A stretch of 64,000 nucleotides of DNA from Gemmatimonadota bacterium (GTDB lineage: Bacteria; Gemmatimonadota; Gemmatimonadetes; Gemmatimonadales; Gemmatimonadaceae), in the NCBI GenBank assembly GCA_026387915.1, contig JAPLKS010000017.1, positions 62,001 to 126,000 on the forward strand, in the 5' to 3' direction. The translations under genes and the position numbers were made by a program. Numbering within the stretch: position 1 is the first letter of the stretch; the number at the start of each line of letters is the position of its first letter. The notes under the pieces were generated by a model. That model was not told where the DNA came from and made no database searches. It saw only the letters and a list, made by a program, of their open reading frames with translations. Shown here piece after piece: positions 33,037 to 42,376 of the stretch.

Positions 33037-34719
33037 ATGCACTGGATCAACTGGCTGATTGTGATCGGTTGGCTCGCGTTCGTGTTTATCGACGGACTGC
33101 GCCGGTCACGTGGCACCACAAAACTCGACGGCTACTTCTTGGGCAACCGCTCGCTGCCGTGGTGGGCCGTGGGGCTGAGCGTGATGGCCACGCAGCTCTC
33201 GGCGGTCACGCTCATTGGCACCACGGGGCAGGGCGCCACGGACGGCATGCGGTTTATTCAGTTCTATTTTGGATTGCCGGTGGCGATGCTCATCCTCGGC
33301 GTCACTATCGTTCCGTTTCTGATGAAGGCGCGGGTCTACACGGCGTACGAGTTTCTCGAAAAGCGCTTTGACGCCAAGACACGGTCGCTCACGGCGTTTT
33401 TGTTTTTGCTGTCGCGCGGATTGAGTTGCGGCACCATCATCGCGGCGCCCGCGGTGGTGTTTTCCACCGTATTTGGCTGGTCGATGTGGGCGAGCGTCGC
33501 GTTCATTGGTATTCCGACGGTGGTCTACACAATGATTGGTGGTGTGCAGGCCGTGGCGTGGGCCGACGTCAAGCAGATGGTGCTCGTGATCGGTGCGCTG
33601 ATCGCGGTCGTCGCAGTACTGCTCCTGCGCTTGCCCATGCACCCGGCTGATGCGCTCCGCGTAGCGGGCGCCGCTGGCCGGCTCAACGTGTTCGATTTCC
33701 GTTTTACTTTCACGGAGACCTACACGTTCTGGAGCGGACTCATCGGCGGCACCTTCTTGATGCTGTCGTACTTCGGCACCGACCAGAGTCAGGTGCAGCG
33801 CTATCTCACGGCCAAGAATGTAGATGAAGCGCGGTCGTCACACTTGATCAGCGCGTACTGGAAGATTCCGCTCCAAGCACTGGTGCTGCTCGTGGGCGTA
33901 TTGGTGTTTGTGTATTACCTGCTGGTGCCGCCACCGCTGTATTGGAATCCGGCGCAGGACCGTGCGGTGCGCGAGAAAGCGCCCGACGCCTACGTGCAAC
34001 TCGAACGCTTGCACAGCGCCGCGTGGGTGAACCAGCAGCAGGCGCTCGCTGCGCTGATGAGCACGCGCGCGGACAACGATATTCCCGAACGGCAACTCCT
34101 GAAGAAGGCGGACCGCGAGGCCGCAACGATCCATGCCGACGCGCTCGAAGAAGCGCGCAAAGCCACGGGGCAGCCGCCGAAGGATGTGAACTACATCATC
34201 CCGTATTTCATTCTGCACGAGCTGCCCATTGGCTTGACTGGGCTGTTCATTGCGGCGGTGATCGCGGCGGCGATGTCTGCGGTAGCGGGCGAGTTGGCCT
34301 CGCTCTCGAGCGCGACGGTGATCGATTTCTACCGGCGATGGGTGCGTGCGGAGGCGAGTGATGCGCATTTTCTGCGCGTGTCCCGTTTTGCGACGGCCGC
34401 GTGGGGGCTCTTTGCGTGCGTGGTGGCAACATATGCCGTCTCGCTCGGTTCGCTGATCGAAGTCGTGAACCGCTTCGGTTCCTTCTTCTACGGCTCGATC
34501 CTCGGGGTCTTTGTTCTCGCGATGATCAAGCGCGCGACGGCGACCGGCGCCTTTGTGGGACTGCTCGCGGGAATGTCAGCGGTGGCCGCGGTAAGCTTTG
34601 GCGCGCCAACGGTGAGCTTTCTTTGGCACAACGTGGTGGGCGCACTCACCGTCGTCTTGGTGGGTGTGGTGCTCGGGCGGCGTCCGTCGAACGCGGCCAT
34701 CACCTCCGAAGCGATCTGA
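33037..34719 (+). CDS. Sodium:solute symporter (SSS family)
   Basis: Inner-membrane Na+-coupled transporter of 560 residues from ATG 33037. About 13 transmembrane helices: 'GYFLGNRSLPWWAVGLSVMA' is the characteristic SSS TM1-2 element, followed by 'SYFGTDQSQVQRYLTAK' and 'FIAAVIAAAMSAVAGELASL', close to the SSS signature. A hydrophilic, charged insert of about 80 residues (about 304-386; 'ALEEARKATGQ') sits between two helices near the middle; such loops occur in SSS members of Bacteroidota-like genomes. The substrate is not predictable; PIG-L products or sugars are possible from context. Confidence 0.92.
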   Translation: MHWINWLIVIGWLAFVFIDGLRRSRGTTKLDGYFLGNRSLPWWAVGLSVMATQLSAVTLIGTTGQGATDGMRFIQFYFGLPVAMLILGVTIVPFLMKARVYTAYEFLEKRFDAKTRSLTAFLFLLSRGLSCGTIIAAPAVVFSTVFGWSMWASVAFIGIPTVVYTMIGGVQAVAWADVKQMVLVIGALIAVVAVLLLRLPMHPADALRVAGAAGRLNVFDFRFTFTETYTFWSGLIGGTFLMLSYFGTDQSQVQRYLTAKNVDEARSSHLISAYWKIPLQALVLLVGVLVFVYYLLVPPPLYWNPAQDRAVREKAPDAYVQLERLHSAAWVNQQQALAALMSTRADNDIPERQLLKKADREAATIHADALEEARKATGQPPKDVNYIIPYFILHELPIGLTGLFIAAVIAAAMSAVAGELASLSSATVIDFYRRWVRAEASDAHFLRVSRFATAAWGLFACVVATYAVSLGSLIEVVNRFGSFFYGSILGVFVLAMIKRATATGAFVGLLAGMSAVAAVSFGAPTVSFLWHNVVGALTVVLVGVVLGRRPSNAAITSEAI

Positions 34720-34735
34720 TCGCTCCGTAAATCAC

Positions 34736-34771
34736 GCGGAGTCCGCGACGGCCTCAGCCGACGGACTCCGC
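34736..34771. terminator. Stem-loop between convergent symporter and MFS genes
   Basis: A perfect 10-bp inverted repeat (34736-34745 with 34762-34771) encloses a 16-base loop that itself contains a 4-bp hairpin (34749-34752 with 34757-34760). It lies 17 bp after the symporter stop and 10 bp beyond the MFS stop. The long G+C-rich stem without a T-run could act in both directions. Confidence 0.5.
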
Positions 34772-34780
34772 ACCCCAGAC

Positions 34781-36049
34781 TCAGGCCGCGTTCGCCTTGG
34801 CCGTCTCGGCGTACTTCTCCATGTCGAGCCCGAGCAGAATCGTGGCGAGCACAATGCCGCCGGCGGTGAAGTACGGCACGCCGTGGCCGAGATGATCAAA
34901 CGCCCATCCCGCGTAAATGGGGCCGAGCACCCGCGCGAGCCCACCGAAGGTCTGCTGCACGCCCATGTACAGTCCGCGCTCATGCTGTGGCACGATGCGC
35001 GACAGCAGACCAGTGACGCAGGGGAAGGTGAACGCCGTTCCCAGTGGCACGAGCGCCACGCTCAGCGCAAAGCCGGGGATTGTGGAGTGCAGCGGCATCG
35101 TGCCGAGCCCGATGGCGAGCAAGACCATGCCAAAGCGAGAGAGTCGAGCTTCGCCGAGCCAGTCCACCATTTTGCCAAGGACGAGCGCGCGGGTGACGAC
35201 GGAGATCACACCCACATACGTGTAGAAGTAGCCGATGGTGTGCTCGGTGACGCCGAACTTGCCCGAGAGAAAGAGTGCGAGCACGGTGTTCATGCCTTGG
35301 AACGCGCCCATCGTGATGGCATAAATCCAGATGAGGCGTGACGCCGGTTCACCGGCGTGACTCACCACGCGCGCCACAGCCTCACGGCCTTTGCGCACAA
35401 CTTTCCCGGCGGCTTTCGCTGCGCCCGCGTCGTGTGATTCGCTCAGGTAGAACCAAGCGAACACCATGTTCACGAGCGAAAGCGCCGCGGCCGCCAGCCC
35501 TGGGCCGGACGAACCGAAGCTCATCATCACCGACCCAATCACGGGGCCGATTGCTACGCCTGCATTGGTGGCAGCGGAGAGCCAACCGAGTGCTTTGGCA
35601 CGGTCTTCGGGCTTGGTGGCGTCGGCCACGTAGGCCTGAATCACGCCAACCGTACCACCGCCAGCGCCCTGCACGATGCGGCAGAGAAAGAGCAGCTCGA
35701 GTGAGTTGGCAAAGGCGAAAATCGAATACGCGATCACCGAGGCGCCGAGTCCAATCATCATCGCGGGGCGGCGTCCGTATTTGTCCGAGACGCGCCCCCA
35801 GGCCGGCGCGCTCGCGAGCTGCGCCAGCGCGAACATCATGACGAGCAGTGACACCACCGTTCCGGAACCACCCATGCCCATAGAATCGAGGGCGGTCCAC
35901 AGCGGTCCATGACCGAGGAAACGTTTGGCGTAGAACGGCAGGAGAGGCATGACCATCAGCACTCCCAGCATGTCCACGAACCCCGTTACCATTAGCACGA
36001 CAAGTTTGCCCAAAGCGACGCTCCGCCCGTAGGGCGATAGTGGCGACAC
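34781..36049 (-). CDS. MFS transporter, drug:proton antiporter type
   Basis: 12-helix major facilitator of 422 residues from GTG 36049. Motif A is intact in the loop after helix 2: 'GRVSDKYGRRPAMMIGLGAS'. Helix 4-5 features 'LCRIVQGAGGGTVGVIQAYV' and 'RAKALGWLSAATNAGVAIGP' match TetA-like efflux proteins (motif C-like 'GPVIGSVM'). The second-half repeat 'LLSRIVPQHERGLYMGVQQT' is also typical. The likely role is export of small amphipathic compounds. It is divergent from the gamma-glutamyltransferase gene and convergent with the symporter. Confidence 0.9.
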   Translation of the reverse strand: MSPLSPYGRSVALGKLVVLMVTGFVDMLGVLMVMPLLPFYAKRFLGHGPLWTALDSMGMGGSGTVVSLLVMMFALAQLASAPAWGRVSDKYGRRPAMMIGLGASVIAYSIFAFANSLELLFLCRIVQGAGGGTVGVIQAYVADATKPEDRAKALGWLSAATNAGVAIGPVIGSVMMSFGSSGPGLAAAALSLVNMVFAWFYLSESHDAGAAKAAGKVVRKGREAVARVVSHAGEPASRLIWIYAITMGAFQGMNTVLALFLSGKFGVTEHTIGYFYTYVGVISVVTRALVLGKMVDWLGEARLSRFGMVLLAIGLGTMPLHSTIPGFALSVALVPLGTAFTFPCVTGLLSRIVPQHERGLYMGVQQTFGGLARVLGPIYAGWAFDHLGHGVPYFTAGGIVLATILLGLDMEKYAETAKANAA

Positions 36050-36079
36050 GGAATCTCAACGATTGGCCGAAAAGCGGAC

Positions 36080-36087
36080 TATATACT
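36080..36087. promoter_or_regulatory. AT-rich -10-like element in the MFS/GGT divergent gap
   Basis: The 128 bp between the two starts has one AT-rich spot, TATATACT at 36080-36087. On the plus strand TATACT is a 5/6 match to a -10 box; on the minus strand TATAGT overlaps it and lies about 30 bp before the MFS start. No convincing -35 hexamer accompanies either, so this is only a candidate shared control site. Confidence 0.3.
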
Positions 36088-36177
36088 TCACGAACCGCCG
36101 TTTCCGAGCCCCGTCCAATCTACAGCTTTTCGGTCGTGGAAGACGGGCCTTCACGCCTCCCCACACAGTTGGTGACT

Positions 36178-37974
36178 ATGACTTCACATACGCCCGCGGT
36201 TGGCGACTGGTTCCCCGCCGCTCCGGCGCGGTTGGCTATCGCGCTCCTCGCCACCTTTGCCCTGGCCTGTGCTCGCGGCACGCCGCCGGCCTCCGTGGGT
36301 CCTGATATCGGAAAGCGCGTGGTCGCCGAGCATGGTGTGGTCGCGGCGGGCAACGCGTATGCCAGCGACGCGGGACTCGAAATGTTGCGACAGGGCGGCA
36401 GCGCCGTCGATGCCGCGGTCGCGACGGCTTTTGCGCTCGGCGTGACGGAGCCGATGATGAGCGGACTCGGTGCCGGTGGCGGTCTCTTGTATTGGGACGC
36501 CAAGACGCGCCACGCCGAATATCTGAATTTTTATAGTGCGGCGGGGAGTCTTCCGGATTCGGGGCTACGCGCTTCGACGGCTGCGAACGCGACGTACACG
36601 CCCCGCGGGGTCGGAATTCCAGGCGCGGTGCGTGGACTGCTCTCTGCCCATGCGAAGTACGGCAAGTTGCCGCGCGCCACGGTGCTTGGGCCTGCGATTC
36701 GCCTCGCGGCAGAGGGGTTCACGGTGAATGCGTTGCTGGCACGTGAGATTGCGTCGAGCACAGAAAAGCTCGCGACCTCGCCTGGGGCGAGTCGCCTGTT
36801 CATGCCTGATGCCAAACCGCTGCGCGCCGGTGATCACCTAGTGCAAGCCGAACTCGCCGCCACGTTGCGTCGCATTGCAGGCGAAGGGGCCGATGTGTTT
36901 TACGCCGGCGAGATTGGTGGCCACATTGTGGAAACACTACGCGCGGCCGGCTCGACCATCACGCGCGCCGACTTTGCGGCCTATCAGCCGCGGTGGACGC
37001 GTCCCGTGTGCACGACGTATCACGGCCGCGTGGTACTCTCGGCCGCGGCGCCACAGTCTGGCGTGCAGGTGGTGGAGGCGCTCAATCTTGTGGCCGATCA
37101 CAACATGCCGGCGCTTGGGCTGCCGAGTCGTTCGCCCGACGCGTTCCGCGTGATGACCGGTGCATTGCGCGTGGCGGTCACCGACCGCGATGCGATTATC
37201 GGCGATCCCGACAAAGTCGGCGTGCCGATGTCCGGCATCACCAGCAAGGCGTACGCGGCATCGCGCGCGGCGCAGGTGGAAGCGCCCGTGAAGGGCCGTC
37301 TCGCGGCCGGCGATCCGTGGGCGTTCGATCGTGCCGCCACCGGTGAGTGCGCGGCGCTCGATGCGGCCGCGCCCGCGACCGTGCGCCCGCGTCCGTCAGC
37401 CCCTGGTGCGCCGGGCGATGGATCGATGGCGGAGACCACGCACATGTCGGTGGTGGATGCTGACGGCAACGCGGTGTCGATTACCAATACACTCGGCTTG
37501 GCCTTCGGCACGGGGACGTGGGTGGACGGCGTGTTCCTGAACAGCGCGTTGTTCAATTTTGCGCGCGATGGAGCGTCGCCCAATGCTTGGGGCCCTGGGC
37601 GTGTACCCGCCTCGACCATTGCGCCGACGATTGTGCTGCACAACGGCCTCGTCGAGATGGTGGTCGGTTGCCCCGGCTCGCCGGCGATTCCCCCGGCGAT
37701 CGTGCAGACGATCGTGTATCGCTTGGACTATGGGCTCGATCCGCTGCAGTCACTGCGGATGCCGCGGATGATTCCCGGCGCGGGGCCGCAGTTGCGCATG
37801 GAAGATGGGTTTGCCGAAGTCGTATACGCCGAAGCGCGCCGGTTAGGCTACGAAGTGAGCGTGGCGCCCGCGGTGGACATGAATTTTGGCGGCGTGCATG
37901 TCATTGCGCGCATTGGAAACCGCTGGGTGGGCGCGGCTGACCCGCGGCGCGATGGCGAGGTGCGCGGCTGGTAA
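36178..37974 (+). CDS. ggt: Gamma-glutamyltransferase (GGT, N-terminal nucleophile hydrolase)
   Basis: Envelope enzyme that cleaves gamma-glutamyl bonds of glutathione and related peptides. 598 residues from ATG 36178; the frame is open upstream into the MFS start, but this ATG gives an export signal with 'LLATFALACARG', possibly a lipoprotein Cys at about residue 30. The large-subunit region has 'VVAAGNAYASDAGLEMLRQG' and 'VTEPMMSGLGAGGGLL'. Autoprocessing occurs before the nucleophile T420 in 'ETTHMSVVDADGNAVSIT', and the small subunit contains 'GCPGSPAIPPAIVQTI', matching the oxyanion and glycine-rich element. The lid-loop region is short. It is monocistronic. Confidence 0.94.
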   Translation: MTSHTPAVGDWFPAAPARLAIALLATFALACARGTPPASVGPDIGKRVVAEHGVVAAGNAYASDAGLEMLRQGGSAVDAAVATAFALGVTEPMMSGLGAGGGLLYWDAKTRHAEYLNFYSAAGSLPDSGLRASTAANATYTPRGVGIPGAVRGLLSAHAKYGKLPRATVLGPAIRLAAEGFTVNALLAREIASSTEKLATSPGASRLFMPDAKPLRAGDHLVQAELAATLRRIAGEGADVFYAGEIGGHIVETLRAAGSTITRADFAAYQPRWTRPVCTTYHGRVVLSAAAPQSGVQVVEALNLVADHNMPALGLPSRSPDAFRVMTGALRVAVTDRDAIIGDPDKVGVPMSGITSKAYAASRAAQVEAPVKGRLAAGDPWAFDRAATGECAALDAAAPATVRPRPSAPGAPGDGSMAETTHMSVVDADGNAVSITNTLGLAFGTGTWVDGVFLNSALFNFARDGASPNAWGPGRVPASTIAPTIVLHNGLVEMVVGCPGSPAIPPAIVQTIVYRLDYGLDPLQSLRMPRMIPGAGPQLRMEDGFAEVVYAEARRLGYEVSVAPAVDMNFGGVHVIARIGNRWVGAADPRRDGEVRGW

Positions 37975-38117
37975 TTAGGTTACCGCGCTGGGATTCTTCC
38001 CTGACTCATTTCGCGGTGAAACCCTGACAGAAATAGTACCGAATAACCATATCGTTCAGGCTTTGTTGCCACTGGTTCGGACCTGAATACAACACTCCGC
38101 TGGAAGGGGATTTTCTC
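37975..38117 (+). promoter_or_regulatory. Leader and probable promoter region of the susC/susD operon
   Basis: 143 bp between ggt and susC, clearly more AT-rich than the flanking genes. A CTGACA (-35-like) near 38025 is followed by an AT-rich stretch to 38050, and a second candidate lies nearer the gene around 38063-38092. Neither has a good -10. The ribosome binding site is 'AAGGGGA' at 38104-38110, 7 bp before ATG 38118. Confidence 0.35.
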
Positions 38118-41066
38118 ATGACACGATTGAAGAGAGGGCGCGCATTCTGGCTAGCGATGTTGCTGGCGGTGTTCGCACCTTTCGCCTTGCGCGCTCAGGG
38201 CGGCGCAACGGTTGCCGGTTCGGTGACCGAGCGTGGTTCGAACACGCCGCTCGAAGGGGCGCAGGTGAGCATCCCAGGCACACGCCTTGGGGCTGCCAGC
38301 GATAAGTCGGGTGCATTCAGCATTCGTGGCGTTGGGGCTGGCGCGGTGAAAGTGCGCGCGCAACTCATCGGCTACGAGCCGCTGGAACAGACGGTGCAGG
38401 TGCCGGCGTCCGGCACGGTGCGCGTGTCGTTCGCGCTGAGTCGCGCGGCGGTCACGCTGTCGGGCGTGGTCGTCACGGCCACAGGCGAAGAGCGTCGTCG
38501 CTCGGTCGGTACGGCAATGGCCACCATCGACACGGCGCAGATCGCACGGTCCGCGGCCACCAACCCGCAGGACTTGCTCGCCGGCTCGACGCCTGGCGTC
38601 ACGGTGCTGGCCAACGGCGGTCAGCCCGGTTCGGGCGGCACGATTCGCCTGCGCGGCGTCAACAGCGTGAGCCAAGGGAATAGCCCACTCATTTATATCG
38701 ACGGTGTGCGCGTCTTCAACGGCCGCACGCCGACGAACGTCGGTGGCCGTCAGTTCATCTCGCCGCTCAATGACATTGCGGCTGAAGACATTGACCACAT
38801 TGAAATCGTCAAGGGCCCCGCAGCTACCACGCTGTACGGCACCGAGGCGTCGGGTGGTGTGCTGCAGATCTTTACCAAGCAGGGGCGCGAAGGCGCCGCA
38901 GCGTGGAACGTCAGCATGACGAGTGGGTTCACCAATATGGGCCACGTCGGACCGTCGTCGGATCCGAACGGTCAGTTCTTCAATAACTGCAGTGGCACAC
39001 TGACGATCGGAGATGGCACCAAGTTCCAGGATGCTACCTGCCCCTCGAGCGGGAGCTGGTTGCACAACGGCCCGATTGCGCGCCTCAACATTGGCGTGCG
39101 CGGCGGCAGTGCGGGCGGCGTGACGTATCAGGTGTCGGCCAACGCTGATAATGAAGAAGGCGTGCTCCCCACCGGCGGCGCCTTCAATCGCGGCCTCCGC
39201 GCCAACCTCGGCTTCAAGCCGGCGAAGGGGCTCACGGTCAACATCAATCAGTCGATCACGAACAGCCGCACCATCGGTTTCGCGGACGGCAACAGCGCCA
39301 ACGGCGCGATGCTCAATATCTCCCGCGGCGCCGGCTCCAACTATAAGGGTATTGGTTGTGCCGATGCGACCGTCGTGTGCATCAACAACGACAGCCTCTT
39401 CACGAACCAGATCAACAACACCACCAATCACTTCATCACCGGTGTCACGCTCACGTATCAGCCGGTTGAGGCGCTCACGAACCGCCTCGCGGTTGGATTC
39501 GATTACAACAACGCGGACATCCGCTATGTGGTGCCGTTCGGCAACTATCGTGTGCCGCTCGGCTCGATGTTCGAGACGCTCTGGCAGCGTCAGTTCCTCT
39601 CTGCCGACTTTGCGTCGACCTATCGCCGCCAGGTGGCGAGCAACTGGAGCACCAGTACATCGGTGGGTGGCCAGGTGTTCGAGAGCAAGTTGTACTCGAC
39701 CGATCTCCAGTCCGACAACTTTGCGGGTCCCGGCGATCCGACGCTCGTATCGGGCGCGCTCCGCTTGATCAACAGCGTGGATCAGCAGCGCGTGATCAAC
39801 GCCGGTTTCTTTGCACAGGAAATGATCGGCTGGCGCGACATTCTGTTCGTGACGGTCGGCGTGCGTATGGACGGCAACAGCGCGTTCGGCAAGAGCTTCG
39901 GATTACAGACCTACCCGAAGATCAGCGCCTCGTACGTGATCTCGGACGAAGCCTTCTGGCCGCGTCGCTGGATTGAGACCATGAAGATCCGCGGCGCCGT
40001 GGGCGACGCGGGCAAGGCGCCAGGCGCGTTTGACGCCGTGCGCACCTGGACACCGGTCGCTGCTGAAAACGGCAAGCCGGCGTTCAGCACCAATCAGATT
40101 GGCAATCCGGCGCTCGGGCCGGAACGTACGCGCGAAATCGAACTCGGCTTTGACGCCAGCGCGCTCGACGGGCGCATCAGTCTGCAGTACTCGCACTTCG
40201 ACGATCACACCTATAAGGCGCTGATCCCGGTGCAGCAGTCGCCGTCGCTCGGCTTCTCGGGCTCGCAGCTCATCAACGTCGGTGAGCTGATGAACTCGGG
40301 ACACGAAGTGATGCTGACGGCGGAAGTGTTCCGTCACAAGCTCGTGGACGTGACCGCGCGCGTTGGGTTGATGAACCTGCACAGCGAAGCGGGCAACGTC
40401 GGTGGACAGACGCTGACCATCTTTGCGCTCGGCCGCACGTATGTGCAGCAGGGGCTTCCGGTGCCGTCGTATTACGGTCTGAAGGTGATGAACCCGAATG
40501 ATTTTGCGAATCCGATCATTCAGGCCAATCAGTATCTTGGCTCGGCATACCCGACGCGCATCTGGACGCCGGGTCTCTCGGTGAAGGTGCTGGATCGTAT
40601 CACGCTCGACATGCAGGGTGAATGGCAGATCGGTGGCCACAACCTGAATGCCGTCGGCTATCAGAACGCCAACCTCGTGGCATGGCAGCCGTGCTACGCA
40701 GCGCAGGCCAAGATGCGTCAGGCCGCCGCGGGTGACTCCTCGGGTCTCAGCAGTGTCACGGCGCTTGAGCGTGCGCGTTGCACGATCAACACGAAGATTG
40801 CGCGCGACTACAGCTTCTGGGTTGAAGCGAACGACTTCTTCAAGCTCCGCAGCGTGTCGGTGACCGTCGATCTGCCATCCAAGTATCTCTTGGGCGCCAA
40901 GAGCGGTTCCCTCGCCTTCGCCGGTCGCAACCTCTGGACCAGCACCAAGTACACCGGCAACGATCCGGAAACTTCCGATCAACGCGACGACACATTCGCA
41001 CGTCGCGACTACTACGTGTTCCCGACCTCTCGGTCGTTCACGATGACCCTCCGCCTGGGCTTCTGA
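38118..41066 (+). CDS. SusC/RagA-type TonB-linked outer-membrane transporter
   Basis: Outer-membrane nutrient importer of 982 residues. It has a signal peptide (about 1-27, 'FAPFALRAQG') and an N-terminal carboxypeptidase-regulatory-like domain ('VAGSVTERGSNTPLEGAQVS'). The SusC plug has the family hallmarks 'NPQDLLAGSTPGVTVLANGG', 'GTIRLRGVNSVSQGNSPLIY' and 'IEIVKGPAATTLYGTEASGG'. The long C-terminal barrel ends 'SFTMTLRLGF', with a terminal Phe. No N-terminal STN domain is present, so no FecA-like sigma signalling is expected. The SusD partner starts 3 bp after the stop. No glycan-degrading enzymes are adjacent, so the substrate is unclear. Confidence 0.95.
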   Translation: MTRLKRGRAFWLAMLLAVFAPFALRAQGGATVAGSVTERGSNTPLEGAQVSIPGTRLGAASDKSGAFSIRGVGAGAVKVRAQLIGYEPLEQTVQVPASGTVRVSFALSRAAVTLSGVVVTATGEERRRSVGTAMATIDTAQIARSAATNPQDLLAGSTPGVTVLANGGQPGSGGTIRLRGVNSVSQGNSPLIYIDGVRVFNGRTPTNVGGRQFISPLNDIAAEDIDHIEIVKGPAATTLYGTEASGGVLQIFTKQGREGAAAWNVSMTSGFTNMGHVGPSSDPNGQFFNNCSGTLTIGDGTKFQDATCPSSGSWLHNGPIARLNIGVRGGSAGGVTYQVSANADNEEGVLPTGGAFNRGLRANLGFKPAKGLTVNINQSITNSRTIGFADGNSANGAMLNISRGAGSNYKGIGCADATVVCINNDSLFTNQINNTTNHFITGVTLTYQPVEALTNRLAVGFDYNNADIRYVVPFGNYRVPLGSMFETLWQRQFLSADFASTYRRQVASNWSTSTSVGGQVFESKLYSTDLQSDNFAGPGDPTLVSGALRLINSVDQQRVINAGFFAQEMIGWRDILFVTVGVRMDGNSAFGKSFGLQTYPKISASYVISDEAFWPRRWIETMKIRGAVGDAGKAPGAFDAVRTWTPVAAENGKPAFSTNQIGNPALGPERTREIELGFDASALDGRISLQYSHFDDHTYKALIPVQQSPSLGFSGSQLINVGELMNSGHEVMLTAEVFRHKLVDVTARVGLMNLHSEAGNVGGQTLTIFALGRTYVQQGLPVPSYYGLKVMNPNDFANPIIQANQYLGSAYPTRIWTPGLSVKVLDRITLDMQGEWQIGGHNLNAVGYQNANLVAWQPCYAAQAKMRQAAAGDSSGLSSVTALERARCTINTKIARDYSFWVEANDFFKLRSVSVTVDLPSKYLLGAKSGSLAFAGRNLWTSTKYTGNDPETSDQRDDTFARRDYYVFPTSRSFTMTLRLGF

Positions 41067-41068
41067 TC

Positions 41069-42280
41069 ATGACGACCCTTCGCAACTTCGGACGCCATTC
41101 GGTTGGCGTCGTCGCCGTGCTCTGCGCGGCGTGCAATATGACGGTCACCAATCCGGGGCCGCTGCAGGACGCACAGCTCAACACCCCGACCGCCATGCCG
41201 GCGCTGGTCAACGGCATGTCGGGCGATCTCTCCTTTGCGCTTGGTAACTACATCGACCGCGGCGGGCTCGCGTCGGGCGAACTCTCCGAGGCCGGCAACT
41301 TCTCCGCCGAACAGCAGTTTTTCATTGGCGTCATTCGGCCGGAAGATGTGAACCCCGACTGGTCCAACATGCAGCAGGCGCGTTGGTCGGCGGAGAACGG
41401 ACTGGATCGCATGAAGTCGGTGCTCGGTGCGAATTTTGAAAAGAACGCCGACACGCCGCGCGCGTATCTGTACGGCGCGTTCGCCAACCGGATGCTCGGC
41501 GAGAACGTCTGCACGGCCGTCATCGACGGCGGGCCGGCGCAGAGCGACAGCGTGTACTTCGTGCGCGCGGAAAGTCTGTTTACGCGAGCCTACACACTGG
41601 CCGCGGCGCTCAATAACACCACCGTCGCCAATGCCGCATTGGGCGGCCGTGCTTCGGTGCGCGCTTGGCAGGGCAACTGGACGGGCGCCGTAACGGACGC
41701 CGCGTTGGTGCCGAATACGTTTGTCTACAACGCGATCTTCGGCACGGGCACGGCGCGCGAGAATAACGATCTGGCCAACCAGACCATCACGCGTCGCGAA
41801 ACGACGGTGTTTGGTACGGTGTATGCCTCGATCTTCAAGGATCTTCGCACCCCGTGGGATACGATCAAGACAACGTCCGGTGCCGTGCAGACGGGGCAGG
41901 ACGGCAAGACGAAGTTCTTCCGTCAGACCAAGTACACGTCGCTCGCGAGCAACGTGCCGCTGGTGAAGGGAGCAGAAATGTTGATGCTCCGCGCCGAGGC
42001 TGCTCTGCGGAACGGCGACATTGCTGGCATGACCACGCTGATCAATCAGCAGCGTGCGCTCTACGCCGGCCTCACAGCGGTTACGGCTCCGGCCACGACG
42101 GATGCCGCGTGGACATTGCTCCAGGCCGAGCGGGGCTCGGTCGTGTGGCTCGAAGGCCGCCGGTTGTGGGATCTTCGCCGTTGGAACGCGGCTGGTACCA
42201 ACAGCTTCCTGACCGGTCGCAGCAAGTGCGTGCCGATCAGCACCAACGAACTGGCGTCGAATCCGAATCTGTCGAAGTAA
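41069..42280 (+). CDS. SusD/RagB-like nutrient-binding outer-membrane lipoprotein
   Basis: Surface lipoprotein that forms the lid of the SusC transporter and captures substrate. 403 residues. The signal peptide ends in 'VLCAACNMTVTNPGPLQDA', where the cysteine before 'NMTV' is the likely lipidation site and 'TNPGPL' is a motif seen in many RagB-like proteins. TPR-like helices follow ('FVRAESLFTRAYTLAAALNN', 'ANAALGGRASVRAWQGNW', 'GAEMLMLRAEAALRNGDIAG') and the C-terminal 'VWLEGRRLWDLRRW' element is clear. It is shorter than Bacteroidota SusD proteins (about 500 or more). Translation is probably coupled to susC. Confidence 0.9.
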   Translation: MTTLRNFGRHSVGVVAVLCAACNMTVTNPGPLQDAQLNTPTAMPALVNGMSGDLSFALGNYIDRGGLASGELSEAGNFSAEQQFFIGVIRPEDVNPDWSNMQQARWSAENGLDRMKSVLGANFEKNADTPRAYLYGAFANRMLGENVCTAVIDGGPAQSDSVYFVRAESLFTRAYTLAAALNNTTVANAALGGRASVRAWQGNWTGAVTDAALVPNTFVYNAIFGTGTARENNDLANQTITRRETTVFGTVYASIFKDLRTPWDTIKTTSGAVQTGQDGKTKFFRQTKYTSLASNVPLVKGAEMLMLRAEAALRNGDIAGMTTLINQQRALYAGLTAVTAPATTDAAWTLLQAERGSVVWLEGRRLWDLRRWNAAGTNSFLTGRSKCVPISTNELASNPNLSK

Positions 42281-42298
42281 CACGTTGGCAGAGAACGC

Positions 42299-42330
42299 AA
42301 AGGGGCGCCGTCTTCGGACGGCGCCCCTTT
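42299..42330 (+). terminator. Strong hairpin terminator after susD
   Basis: Perfect 14-bp stem (42299-42312 with 42317-42330) closed by a TTCG tetraloop, with A and T runs of three at the stem base followed by a T-rich stretch. It lies 18 bp after the susD stop and also faces the convergent ABC permease gene ending at 42377, so it may stop transcription from both sides. Confidence 0.8.
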
Positions 42331-42376
42331 GTCGTTTCGGTGGGTGCGCGGCGGCGAGATAGGCCGCGCGTGATCG

